DNA of 64,000 nt from Synechococcus sp. CBW1002 (GTDB lineage: Bacteria; Cyanobacteriota; Cyanobacteriia; PCC-6307; Cyanobiaceae). This document shows, in pieces, positions 56,035 to 64,000 of the stretch. The notes under the pieces were generated by a model that ran no database searches, was not told where the DNA came from, and saw only the letters and a program-made list of their open reading frames with translations. Each line of letters begins with the position of its first letter. Within the stretch, counting starts at the first letter, position 1. Position numbers and translations under genes: made by a program. The stretch spans positions 2,170,001 to 2,234,000 of the forward strand of contig NZ_CP060398.1 of the NCBI RefSeq assembly GCF_015840915.1, read 5' to 3'.

Positions 56035-57199
56035 ATGACCGCAGACTCCCGCCCTCCCACGTCCCTGGAGGCGCGATCATCGGCCCGGAGGCCTGGGGCA
56101 GGTGGTGTGCGGGTTCTGCAGTCCCGCGGCTTCATCATCTTTCTCACCCTGCTGATTCAGCTGGCCGACTGGCTTTCTTCGACGCAGGTGGTAGTGGGTT
56201 ATCTCTTTGTCGTTCCCCTTCTGCTGGGAGCGGAGCGTCGCGGACGGGCCGAAGCGATGCGCTATTTCCTGCTCTGTTGCCTGCTGACGCTGATCCCTCT
56301 GAAGCTGGGGCTGCACACCGCAGCCTGGCCGGCGTCCCTGGCCTGGCGGCCGCTGGCCTCCCGCCTTCTGGCCTGCCTGGCACTGGGGGTTACCACGGAA
56401 TTATGTCTCCGTAATCGACGCCTGCACACCCGCCAGCTGGCCATGGAGGTGCGTCTGGCCCAGGCCGATCTTCGGCACGATCTGATCGACACCCTGGCCC
56501 ACGATCTCAAGACCCCGGTGCTCGGAACTCTGGCCACCGCCCGACTGATGCGCCAGGAGCTTGATCCTGATGGGCTGAACGACCTGCAGCTGCGCGGCCT
56601 TGTCGCGATCCTGAGCAGCCAGGAGCGCTGCCTTCGGCTGATCGAGGACCTGCTGCAGATCTTCCGCGCCGATATCGACGGCCTGCCTCTCCATCGAGAG
56701 CCCCTGAACGTGATCGGCCTGGCACAGGACGCCATCGAAGCCGTACGCCCCCTGGCAGAGGAACGGTCGATTGTGCTGGAGCTGCGCCTCCCGGCTGGGC
56801 AGGACACCCTGACCTGGCTGTGCGATGCCGCCATGGTGCGTCGGTTAATGGAAAACCTTCTTCTCAATGCGATCGGCCACTCCCTCCGCCGCGATGTGAT
56901 TGCCCTGGTTCTCGTCGCTGTGGACAGTGAACTTACGCCTTCAGGTGCTGGATCGTGGTCCCGGGTTTCCTGCAGAGTCCTTGGCCCAACTATTTGATCG
57001 TTTCTACCGCGCTGATCCCGATCGACGCGGCAGTGGCCTGGGGCTCTACCTGTGCCGCCAGATCGTGGAGGCTCACCATGGCCGGATCACCGCCACCAAT
57101 CGCCCCGAAGGTGGAGCCCTGTTCGAGGTCGTTCTGCCGGCAGAGGTGCCATCGTGGCGTGAGGTTGACACCAAGTCTCTTGAAGCTCCTGCTGATTGA
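56035..57199 (+). pseudogene. Sensor histidine kinase with apparent frameshift before the ATP lid
   Basis: From ATG 56035: three or four transmembrane helices (residues 30-130, no sensory loop), then a HisKA domain with phospho-acceptor DTLAHDLKTPVLGTLATARL and the N box MENLLLNAIGHS. The frame then breaks near 56921-56940. The remaining HATPase part, LRLQVLDRGPGFPAESLAQL (G1) and DRRGSGLGLYLCRQIVEAHH (G2), continues in another frame to 57199. A one-base change would restore a kinase of about 387 residues. Without it the ATP-binding lid is lost. The downstream regulator overlaps its end, marking a two-component pair. Confidence 0.82.
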
Positions 57200-57827
57200 A
57201 GACGACCAGGCCTACAGCCTCGGGATCGAGACATTCCTGCATCGCCAGGCCTTTGTGGAGGACGTGCGCACCACGGCCGATGGAGAACGGGCTCTGGAGC
57301 TGCTGGCCGAAGCGCCCGTGGATGTGGTGATCCTGGATATCGGCCTTCCGGGCCTGGGTGGCATGGAGGTCTGTCGGCGGATCGTGTCAGGTTTCGGGCT
57401 GCCGGTGCTGATTCTCACCAGCCAGGACGATGTCAGCTGGGTGGGGCGGCTGTGGGAGATGGGGGCTTCGGGCTATCTCCATAAGGCCGTGGCCCTGGAC
57501 CATCTGGAGGTGGCCCTACGCAGCCTCAGCCAAGGCGCAAGCTGGTGGGATACCACCGCCACAAGCGCCCTGCGCGAACGCAATCAGGGTCTGCAGCAGC
57601 TGAAAGCCAACGTCACAGCCTTGCCGCCGCTCACCCGCCGGGAGGGGGATGTGCTCGTCTGCCTCGCTGATGGCCTCACCAACAATGAGATCGCTGCCCA
57701 TCTGGGGATCACATCTGGAACGGTGCGCATCTATCTGCAGACGATCTTTCAGAAGCTTGGGGTGACAAACCGCACCCAGGCTGTGCTCCGCTATCTCGGT
57801 CGCTCTGAGGAGGGCGTCAGGGTCTGA
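57180..57827 (+). CDS. NarL/LuxR-type response regulator
   Basis: 215 residues from TTG 57180 (MKLLLIEDDQAYSLGIETFL). The receiver domain is canonical: acidic pair EDD, phospho-Asp in VVILDIGLPGLGG, Thr in LILTSQ and Lys in GYLHKAV. The C-terminal LuxR-type HTH has LTRREGDVLVCLADGLTNNE and RIYLQTIFQKLGVTNRTQAV. It overlaps the kinase gene's second frame by 20 bp. Its partner kinase appears frameshifted, so the regulator may be unpaired. Confidence 0.88.
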   Translation: MKLLLIEDDQAYSLGIETFLHRQAFVEDVRTTADGERALELLAEAPVDVVILDIGLPGLGGMEVCRRIVSGFGLPVLILTSQDDVSWVGRLWEMGASGYLHKAVALDHLEVALRSLSQGASWWDTTATSALRERNQGLQQLKANVTALPPLTRREGDVLVCLADGLTNNEIAAHLGITSGTVRIYLQTIFQKLGVTNRTQAVLRYLGRSEEGVRV

Positions 57828-57867
57828 ACCCAGCGCTGCAAAGGTTCAAGGCTCCATGATCCCCGGC

Positions 57868-58662
57868 TCAGAGGATCTGGTCGAGGAAGCGGCGCGAGCG
57901 CTCATGGCTGGGGGCTGTGAAGAAGTCTTCAGGCTCGGCTTCCTCCACCACCCTCCCTTCCGCCATCAGCACCACCCGACTGGCCACCTGCCGGGCGAAG
58001 CGCACCTCGTGGGTCACCACCACCATGGTCATCCCTTCGCTGGCAAGGTTCTGCATCACATCCAGCACCTCCCGCACCATCTCGGGATCAAGGGAACTGG
58101 TGGGTTCATCGAACAGCATGATCCGCGGTTCCATGCAGAGGGAGCGGGCGATTGCCACCCGTTGCTGCTGGCCGCCCGAAAGTTGACCGGGATACTTCTG
58201 GGCCTGTTCGGCGATACCGACCCGCTCCAGGAGTTGCAGGGCCTGACGACGCACCTGTTCGCGGGAACGACGGCGCACCAGCACCGGCGCCAGCATCAGA
58301 TTGTCGAGCACCGTGAGATGGGGAAAGAGATTGAATTGCTGAAACACCATGCCCACCTCACGCCGGACCGTATCGATCTGCTGCAGATCGTCCGTGAGGG
58401 CGATGCCATCCACCTCGATCGTGCCCTTCTGGAAGGTTTCCAGGGCGTTGAAGGTGCGCAGAAAGGTGCTCTTGCCCGACCCCGATGGCCCCATGATCAC
58501 CACCACCTCCCCCCGCCGCACTGAGAGATCAACGCCGCGCAGGGCGTGAAAGCCATTCGGGTACCACTTCTGCACTCCCCTGGCCTCGATCATCAGGGGC
58601 ATGGACCGGCCGTCGCCCTGAGGATTCGGGGTGTCCAGAGATTGCGGCAGCGGTGGAGTCAT
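57868..58662 (-). CDS. aapP: Amino-acid ABC transporter ATP-binding protein (AapP/GlnQ type)
   Basis: 264 residues; a shorter start at MPLMIEARGVQKWYPNGFHA is possible. Walker A is GPSGSGKST, the signature is LSGGQQQRVAIARSL, Walker B IMLFDEPTSSLDPE and the switch His in VVTHEVRFARQVA. It powers the polar amino-acid importer encoded by the three upstream genes. Last gene of the cluster, 94 bp after aapM. Confidence 0.92.
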   Translation of the reverse strand: MTPPLPQSLDTPNPQGDGRSMPLMIEARGVQKWYPNGFHALRGVDLSVRRGEVVVIMGPSGSGKSTFLRTFNALETFQKGTIEVDGIALTDDLQQIDTVRREVGMVFQQFNLFPHLTVLDNLMLAPVLVRRRSREQVRRQALQLLERVGIAEQAQKYPGQLSGGQQQRVAIARSLCMEPRIMLFDEPTSSLDPEMVREVLDVMQNLASEGMTMVVVTHEVRFARQVASRVVLMAEGRVVEEAEPEDFFTAPSHERSRRFLDQIL

Positions 58663-58756
58663 CGGAAAGGCACCGAAGCGGTGAAGGATGGGGGGAGAGC
58701 CGAGAGGCTGATCTGGGCTGCTGGCTCAGGGTGCATCAGCGAATGCTGGAAATGCG

Positions 58757-60013
58757 TCAGCGGGAGCTGCCGGTGATGTGGGGATCCAGGCGACGTTCCA
58801 AGGCCCGGCTGCCCAGGCCCAGAGCTGCGCAGCAGATCCAGAACAGCACCGCCAGCGTGAGATAGACCTCACCGTTGCGGCCCAGGAAGGCGGGGTTGGC
58901 CATCACCGTGCGGGCGATGCCGAGCAGTTCCATCAGGCCGATCAGCGAAAGCAGTGTGGTGTCCTGCAACAGAGAGATGAACTGCCCAACCATTGCCGGC
59001 AGGGCCACCCGCAGGGCCTGCGGCAGCACAACCCGCTGCATCGCCAGCCAGTAGGAGAGCCCCAGGCTGCGGGCCGCCTCAAGCTGTCCGCCAGGCACCG
59101 CTGCCAGACCGGCCCGCACAGCTTCCGCCAGGTAGGCCGCGGCAAAGAGGGTGAGCACCCAGGCGGCCCGCCAGACCCGATCGGCAGTGAGCCCCCCGGG
59201 GAGCAGGAATCCGAGGATGTTCTGGCCCAGGAACAGCAGGGTGATCAGTGGCGCCCCGCGGATGAACTCGATGTAGAGCACCGATCCCCAGCGCAACAGC
59301 GGCAGCTCGCTGCGGCGCCCCAGGGCCAGGAGCACCCCCAGGGGGAAACAGAGCAGGATCGCCAGGCTGGCTTCCACCAGGGTGAGCAGCAGGCCACCCC
59401 AGGCGGTGGGATGCACATCGATCAGGCCGATGCCGCCGTTGATCAGGCCAAGCCCCACCAGATAGAGCACGGGCCAGAGCAAGGGCACCAGGCGCAGCAC
59501 CGGTGGAGGCAGTCGCCGTCCCCAGCGGCCCGCCAGCCAACGCAGGGCCAGCAACAGGGCTGCCAGGCCCCACCAACGGCCGGCGATCGACGCCGACAGC
59601 TCCAGGAACCAGGGTGTCCAAAGGGCCAGGAAGGTCAGCAAGGCTGCGGCAATGCGGTCGTTACGGGGCCAGAGCTCGCCCCTTCGATCGGCGCGGGGGT
59701 AGGCGCGCAGCAGCCCCCAGCTGAGGCCGGCGGCGGCCGAGAACAGGGTCGTGATCAGCCAGAGCCGCCACTGCTCGGCCTCCGGGTAGCGCCCCACGGC
59801 GAACAGGGTGCTGTTCAGCCGGATCACCGCCCACTCGGCCTGGCTGAAGGCCCAACGCAGGAAGCCCGCCCCTGCCAGCAGCAGCAGGGTGATCAGGCCG
59901 ATGCTGAGGGCTCCGTCGGCGGGGCTGGAAAACAGCTCGCGCCGCAGCCACAGCAATGCGGAGCGGGACGGATTGGCGGCGGAGCGCGCCGGATGGGCGG
60001 GGGAGTGAGTCAT
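58757..60013 (-). CDS. aapM: General amino-acid ABC transporter permease AapM
   Basis: 418 residues from ATG 60013 (MTHSPAHPARSAANPSR), about eight helices. The PAAT-family permease core (residues 200-400) includes the EAA loop EAARSLGLSYWLAMQRVVLP and YIEFIRGAPLITLLFL. The extra N-terminal helices are typical of AapM. The ATG overlaps the aapQ stop (ATGA). The frame continues upstream, but only as the antisense-like shift of aapQ. Confidence 0.9.
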   Translation of the reverse strand: MTHSPAHPARSAANPSRSALLWLRRELFSSPADGALSIGLITLLLLAGAGFLRWAFSQAEWAVIRLNSTLFAVGRYPEAEQWRLWLITTLFSAAAGLSWGLLRAYPRADRRGELWPRNDRIAAALLTFLALWTPWFLELSASIAGRWWGLAALLLALRWLAGRWGRRLPPPVLRLVPLLWPVLYLVGLGLINGGIGLIDVHPTAWGGLLLTLVEASLAILLCFPLGVLLALGRRSELPLLRWGSVLYIEFIRGAPLITLLFLGQNILGFLLPGGLTADRVWRAAWVLTLFAAAYLAEAVRAGLAAVPGGQLEAARSLGLSYWLAMQRVVLPQALRVALPAMVGQFISLLQDTTLLSLIGLMELLGIARTVMANPAFLGRNGEVYLTLAVLFWICCAALGLGSRALERRLDPHITGSSR

Positions 60014-61020
60014 CAGCGCTCCTTGATCTGAACGAGGTGATTGAGCCCGTTCATCAGCGCCGAAATCAGCAGATCCAGGATCAGATACGCCCCCATCAGC
60101 AGCACCACCACCTCCACGGCACGACCCGTCTGGTTGAGGGTCGTTTCGGCCACGGAATAGAGATCGGCGTAGCCCACGGCCACCGCCAGCGACGAATTCT
60201 TGGCCAGGGAGATGTACTGGGTGTTGAGGCCGGGAATGATCACCCGCAGCGCCTGGGGCAGCACGATGCGGCGCAGGGTGGTGAACCAGCGCAGCCCCAG
60301 GGAGGCCGCCGCCTCCCACTGACCCCTGGGCACGGCGGCGATGCCACCGCGCACCACCTCGGCAATGAAGGCCCCCGAATAGATCACCAGACCCGTGATC
60401 AGGGCGGAGAACTCCACCGACAGCCGCAGGGGGGCCTGCCAGACGCCATTGACCAGCTGGGGCCCGGCCCAGCGCAGACCCTCAGCGAAACCGGCCACAT
60501 AGAGCCCCGACTTGGCCAGCACCACACCCGGAATCTGCAGGGCAGCCGTGCCGTTCGGCAGGGTCAGGAACACCACGAAATACCAGAACACCAGCTGCAG
60601 CAGCAGCGGGATGTTGCGCACCACTTCCACGTAGGTCCGCACCAGGGCCCGCAAGAGGCCGTTACTGCTGAAGGCCGCCATCCCCGCCGCTGTCCCCAGC
60701 AGGGTGGCCCCCACCAGGCCGGTGAGCACGGCGCGCAGGGTGTTCACCAGCCCTGCCAGCAGGCCCCGCCAGTAGGGCATGGCCGCATCAAAGGGCAGCA
60801 GCGATTCGGCAATGTCAAAGCTGGCGGGCTGCCCGAGCCAGCGCCAGCTCAGCAGCATCCCCGCCGCCGTGAGGTTGCGGATCAGATTGCCCAGCAGAAA
60901 GGCGATCAGCAGCAACACCAGCAGGGCGACCAAGATCTGGATCACCCAGGGCAACACCCGGCGGTTGCGCCACCAGGCGATCGTCACCGGCTGGCGCGGT
61001 GGGGGCTCGGCCGCCGGCAT
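60013..61020 (-). CDS. aapQ: General amino-acid ABC transporter permease AapQ
   Basis: 335 residues from ATG 61020 (MPAAEPPPRQPVTIAWW). It carries VEVVRNIPLLLQLVFWYFVV and the EAA motif EAAASLGLRWFTTLRRIVLP. Pairs with AapM in the heterodimeric permease. The start overlaps the aapJ stop. An ATG 14 codons upstream is possible but would overlap aapJ more. Confidence 0.9.
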   Translation of the reverse strand: MPAAEPPPRQPVTIAWWRNRRVLPWVIQILVALLVLLLIAFLLGNLIRNLTAAGMLLSWRWLGQPASFDIAESLLPFDAAMPYWRGLLAGLVNTLRAVLTGLVGATLLGTAAGMAAFSSNGLLRALVRTYVEVVRNIPLLLQLVFWYFVVFLTLPNGTAALQIPGVVLAKSGLYVAGFAEGLRWAGPQLVNGVWQAPLRLSVEFSALITGLVIYSGAFIAEVVRGGIAAVPRGQWEAAASLGLRWFTTLRRIVLPQALRVIIPGLNTQYISLAKNSSLAVAVGYADLYSVAETTLNQTGRAVEVVVLLMGAYLILDLLISALMNGLNHLVQIKER

Positions 61021-62144
61021 CAGCGGAAGGGGGGCGAGTAGATCAGGCCGCCATCCTTCCACTGGCGATTGAGGCCGCGATCCAGCTTCAGCCTGGAGCC
61101 AGGACCGACATTGCGATCAAAGATCTCGCCGTAGTTGCCGCTCGCCTTGATCGACTTCACCACGAAATCAGCCGGCAGACCCAGCTGGCGGCCGAAATCC
61201 CCTTCCACACCCAGGAAGCGGCGCAGGTCCGCCAGGTTCGCACTGGCCTTGGCCTCGGCGAGCTTGGCGTCCACGTTGGCCTGGGTGATCCCCAGTTCCT
61301 CCGCCTGCATCAGGCCGTAGACCGTCCAGCGCACGGCATCGGCCCAGACCGGATCGCCATTGGTGGTGGCGGGGGTGAGGGGCTCCTTGCTCAGCACCTC
61401 CGGCAGCAGGGTATGGGCGCTGGGATCGGGGAAGCTGGTGCGCTTGCCCGCCAGCTGCGAGCGATCGGAGGTCACCGCCACGCAGCGCTTACCCAGATAG
61501 GCGGCGTAGGTCTGGTCACTGGTCTGGAACTTGAGCGGCGTGTAGGGCACCTTCAGCTCGCGCATCCGGTCGGCCAGGTTGAGCTCGGTGGTGGTGCCGC
61601 TCTCCACGCAGATCGGCTTGCCAGCCAGATCTTTGAGACTGTTGATGCCACTGCCCGTCGGCGCCATCACCCCCTGGCCGTCATAGAAGGTGGTGGGGCC
61701 GAAGCTGAGCCCATTGCCACCAGCCGAGTCGCGACTCAGGGTCATGGTGGTGTTGCGCGACAGCAGATCCACCTCACCGCTTGCCAGGGCCGCAAAGCGT
61801 TCGGTGGAATTGAGATCGCGGTATTCCACCTTGGAGGGATCACCCAGCAGGGAGGCTGCCACCGCCTTGCAGACGTCCACATCGAGGCCGCTGTAGGCAC
61901 CGCTGGACTCGACGAAGCTGAAGCCGGGCAGCTTGCCCTCGACCCCGCAGATCAGCCGCCCGCGCGCCTTGATCTGAGACATCTTCGGGCTTTCCAGACC
62001 GGTGGCGCCCTCCGGAGCGCAGGCCGTGAGCAGAGGAAGGCCCGCCAGCAGGGCCGTCACGGCCAGACCCAGGCGCCTAGAGCCCAGGCCGGGAGCCTTC
62101 CCAAACAGGGGTCGGACCGCCTTGGCAACGGTGATGGAGCGCAT
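61020..62144 (-). CDS. aapJ: Amino-acid ABC transporter substrate-binding protein AapJ
   Basis: 374 residues. A signal peptide with lipobox-like LAGLPLLTAC (Cys near residue 42) implies a lipid-anchored periplasmic protein. The binding domain has VEGKLPGFSFVESSGAYSGL, DVDVCKAVAASLLGDPSKVE and LAGKPICVESGTTTELNLAD, typical of general L-amino-acid receptors (AapJ). The C-terminal region NYGEIFDRNVGPGSRLKLDR matches AapJ-type ends. First gene of aapJQMP on the minus strand. Confidence 0.92.
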   Translation of the reverse strand: MRSITVAKAVRPLFGKAPGLGSRRLGLAVTALLAGLPLLTACAPEGATGLESPKMSQIKARGRLICGVEGKLPGFSFVESSGAYSGLDVDVCKAVAASLLGDPSKVEYRDLNSTERFAALASGEVDLLSRNTTMTLSRDSAGGNGLSFGPTTFYDGQGVMAPTGSGINSLKDLAGKPICVESGTTTELNLADRMRELKVPYTPLKFQTSDQTYAAYLGKRCVAVTSDRSQLAGKRTSFPDPSAHTLLPEVLSKEPLTPATTNGDPVWADAVRWTVYGLMQAEELGITQANVDAKLAEAKASANLADLRRFLGVEGDFGRQLGLPADFVVKSIKASGNYGEIFDRNVGPGSRLKLDRGLNRQWKDGGLIYSPPFR

Positions 62145-62195
62145 CAGGGGCCGGAAACTCTCCGGATCTTCTCACGCATTCCCCCTACAGCAGGT

Positions 62196-63290
62196 TCAGC
62201 CGCTGCGTTGCTCTCGCCAGCGCAGCATCTGCCAGACGAGAAAGACCAGCACCAACGGCAGCACGGCTGCCACCACCACGAAGCGGAACGGATCCGCCAT
62301 GGCGGGGGCGCTGTTGCTGAGGATCTGTTCAGTGAGGTAGAGGCCGTAGAGCAGCACAAGGATGCCGCCCTCCAGCCGCGTGATCACCCCCTGGGTCCAG
62401 AAGATCGGCAGGCAGGCCAGGGTGGTGAGCACCATGATCGGCAGATCGCGGCTGATCATCACCGGATCCACCCCCAGGCCGCGGCCGCCGGACACCGTGG
62501 CGCAGATCCCGAGGATCAGGAACTGGTTGAGCAGGTTGCTGCCCACCACATTGCCGATGGCCAGATCGGTCTTGCCGCGGTAAGCCGCCACCACCGAGGT
62601 GACCAGCTCCGGCATCGAGGTGCCCGCCGACACGATCGTCAGGCCGATCACGGTATTGCTCACCCCGAGGCCCACAGCGGCGGCGGTGGCTCCATCCACC
62701 AGCAGCTTGGATCCCCCCACCAGCAGCAGCAGTCCCGCAGCGAGCCGGGCGATGGCCACAGGTGTGGAGCTGGCCTCGTTCTCCTCCATCCCATCGGCCG
62801 ACTCCTCCGGGTGTTCGCTGGCCGTGCGACTTTCCCAGACCAGATTGATCACGGTGCCCACCAGCAGGGCGACGCCGGCCTGCCAGGTGAGGCGACCGCC
62901 GGAGGCCATCCCCCACACGGCCATCGACACCCCCAGCAGCAGAGGCACATCGCGGCGCACCAGCCGACTCTGGACGCGCAGTGGCATCACCAGGGCACTG
63001 CAGCCGAGCACCACCAGCACGTTGAAGATGTTGCTGCCCACCACGTTGCTCACGGCCAGGGCATCACCGCCGGCACCTCCCTGCAGGGTCGAGAGCAAAC
63101 TCACGAACAGCTCCGGGGCGCTGGTGCCGAGCGACACCACGGTGAGGCCAATCACCAGCTGGGGAATGCCCAGGAGCAGGGCCACTGCCACCGAACCAGC
63201 CACAAACAATTCACCGCCGCCGAAGAGCAGAAGGATGCCGCCGACGATCTGCAGGGAACTGATCAGGAAGGGCATAGCAGCCGCGGCCAT
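62196..63290 (-). CDS. Calcium/sodium antiporter, YrbG family
   Basis: 364 residues, about ten helices in two inverted halves. The alpha-1 repeat is VVSLGTSAPELFVSLLSTLQ with VVGSNIFNVLVVLG; alpha-2 is IVSAGTSMPELVTSVVAAYR with AIGNVVGSNLLNQFLILG. These GTS-x-PE motifs bind the cation. An acidic loop (EHPEESADGMEENEAS) between the halves is cytoplasmic. Probably Ca2+/Na+ or Ca2+/H+ exchange. Downstream end lies 51 bp before aapJ on the same strand. Confidence 0.9.
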   Translation of the reverse strand: MAAAAMPFLISSLQIVGGILLLFGGGELFVAGSVAVALLLGIPQLVIGLTVVSLGTSAPELFVSLLSTLQGGAGGDALAVSNVVGSNIFNVLVVLGCSALVMPLRVQSRLVRRDVPLLLGVSMAVWGMASGGRLTWQAGVALLVGTVINLVWESRTASEHPEESADGMEENEASSTPVAIARLAAGLLLLVGGSKLLVDGATAAAVGLGVSNTVIGLTIVSAGTSMPELVTSVVAAYRGKTDLAIGNVVGSNLLNQFLILGICATVSGGRGLGVDPVMISRDLPIMVLTTLACLPIFWTQGVITRLEGGILVLLYGLYLTEQILSNSAPAMADPFRFVVVAAVLPLVLVFLVWQMLRWREQRSG

Positions 63291-63443
63291 GGGGCCATGC
63301 AGTGCGGCGATTCTGAAGGGCGTCGCTCCTCGATTCCATCAGCAGCTCTCATGCACCCAGAGCCGCTTCTAGATTATGGATTGTGCAAAGTCTTCGGCCG
63401 GGCAGTCCCGACCACGAGGACAACCCTCAAGATCCAGCAGCCG

Positions 63444-64000
63444 ATGGAGCAGTCGATCGAACCCGTGGCCCAGGCAGAACCCGAGGGGGGCAGGCCCTGC
63501 TCCATTGCCCACGTCATCGCACCGGCAAGGGTTCTGCGCGGTCCAGGGGCGTGGCTGGACTCCCTCGACGCTGTGGCGACCCTGACGCGCCGGCCCCTGC
63601 TGCTGGGCCGCAGCAACGCCACCCAGTCCCTACGCGCCTCCCTGCTGGTGGATCTTCAGGGTCATGGTTGTGCCCCCACCTCTGCGGAGCTGCAGCACGA
63701 CTGCTGCGAAGAGGATCTCGAAACGATTGCGCTCCAGGCCCAGGCCGCCCGCTGTGACGGCGTCATCGCCGCTGGAGGCGGCAAGGTTCTCGACGCCGGC
63801 AAGTTGCTGGCCGATCGTCTCGGTCTGAGCTGCGTCACCGTTCCCACCAGCGCCGCCACCTGCGCGGGCTGGACAGCCCTGGCCAATCTCTACTCCCCCA
63901 CTGGAGCCTTCCAGGGTGACGTAGCGCTGCAGCGTTGCCCCGATCTGCTGGTGTTCGACCATCGGCTGGTGCGGCAGGCGCCGCTGCGTACCCTCGCCAG
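63444..64000 (+). CDS. Iron-containing alcohol dehydrogenase family protein (C-terminus outside window)
   Basis: 185 codons visible from ATG 63444. The NAD-binding half has ARVLRGPGAWLDSLDAVAT, the GGGK-x-x-D-x-(A/G)-K signature in IAAGGGKVLDAGKLLADRL, and the following VPTSAATCAGWTALANLYS, which is the start of the metal-binding part in glycerol dehydrogenase-like members. The remaining metal ligands are beyond 64000. Substrate cannot be assigned. It diverges from the calcium antiporter. Confidence 0.83.
   Translation, partial: MEQSIEPVAQAEPEGGRPCSIAHVIAPARVLRGPGAWLDSLDAVATLTRRPLLLGRSNATQSLRASLLVDLQGHGCAPTSAELQHDCCEEDLETIALQAQAARCDGVIAAGGGKVLDAGKLLADRLGLSCVTVPTSAATCAGWTALANLYSPTGAFQGDVALQRCPDLLVFDHRLVRQAPLRTLA

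Overview
The window is a GC-rich cyanobacterial chromosome segment, most likely from a picocyanobacterium of the alpha-cyanobacterial Synechococcus/Cyanobium group. The evidence is the gene set: SbtA/SbtB bicarbonate uptake, NDH-1 CO2-uptake subunits NdhF4/NdhD4/ChpX, cyanobacterial-type ThiE, fused CobL (CbiE-CbiT), a cyanobacterial Mrp antiporter operon, DUF3611 and DUF3122 proteins, Nif11, and a GH116 glucosidase next to ribD. The species assignment is inference; no rRNA is present.

Layout. 1-6.6 kb: thiE (cut by the window edge), ribF, a DUF3611 membrane protein, surE, pheS, nadK, an OmpR-like regulator with a degenerate receiver, and a DUF192 lipoprotein. 6.7-10.8 kb: a compact seven-gene Mrp-type cation/proton antiporter operon with overlapping start/stop codons. 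10.8-19 kb: cobL, then a coupled GH116 - DUF3122 - ribD - MscS run, a Nif11 protein and a potassium channel. 19-30.5 kb: ftsH, argF, lexA with a candidate SOS box, tRNA-Ala(GGC), several small envelope or unknown genes, tRNA-Arg(TCT), an HTH protein, a protein carrying a hexanucleotide-encoded Asp-Leu repeat, rsmI and cysQ. 30.5-33.6 kb: an IS5/IS1182-like element split by an ISAs1-type element (nested insertion, both target duplications visible). 33.6-42.7 kb: housekeeping genes pnp, rpsN, nth, rseP, serS, a NifU-like gene and lepA. 42.8-45.2 kb: four overlapping pilin-like genes. 45.2-46.2 kb: two gene ruins, an NrtD/CmpD-type ATPase and a DUF6671-like protein, abutting at a 16-bp palindrome.

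46.2-54.6 kb is the inorganic-carbon region, all on the minus strand: ndhF4 - ndhD4 - chpX - fasciclin (CupS-like) - sbtA - sbtB. The SbtA/SbtB bicarbonate system looks intact. The NDH-1 CO2-uptake operon carries two independent lesions: ndhF4 is frameshifted at a 16-bp hairpin, and chpX is cut by a second ISAs1-type copy that matches the 30-kb copy in length and in both translated frames, flanked by a perfect 10-bp target duplication. This is the most interesting part of the window: it suggests loss, perhaps recent, of low-affinity CO2 uptake with retention of SbtA.

55-64 kb: a DedA protein, a histidine kinase gene with an apparent frameshift coupled to a NarL-type regulator, a four-gene aap-type amino-acid ABC transporter, a calcium/sodium antiporter, and the start of an iron-containing alcohol dehydrogenase that runs off the window. 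I found no CRISPR array, prophage or canonical defence system.
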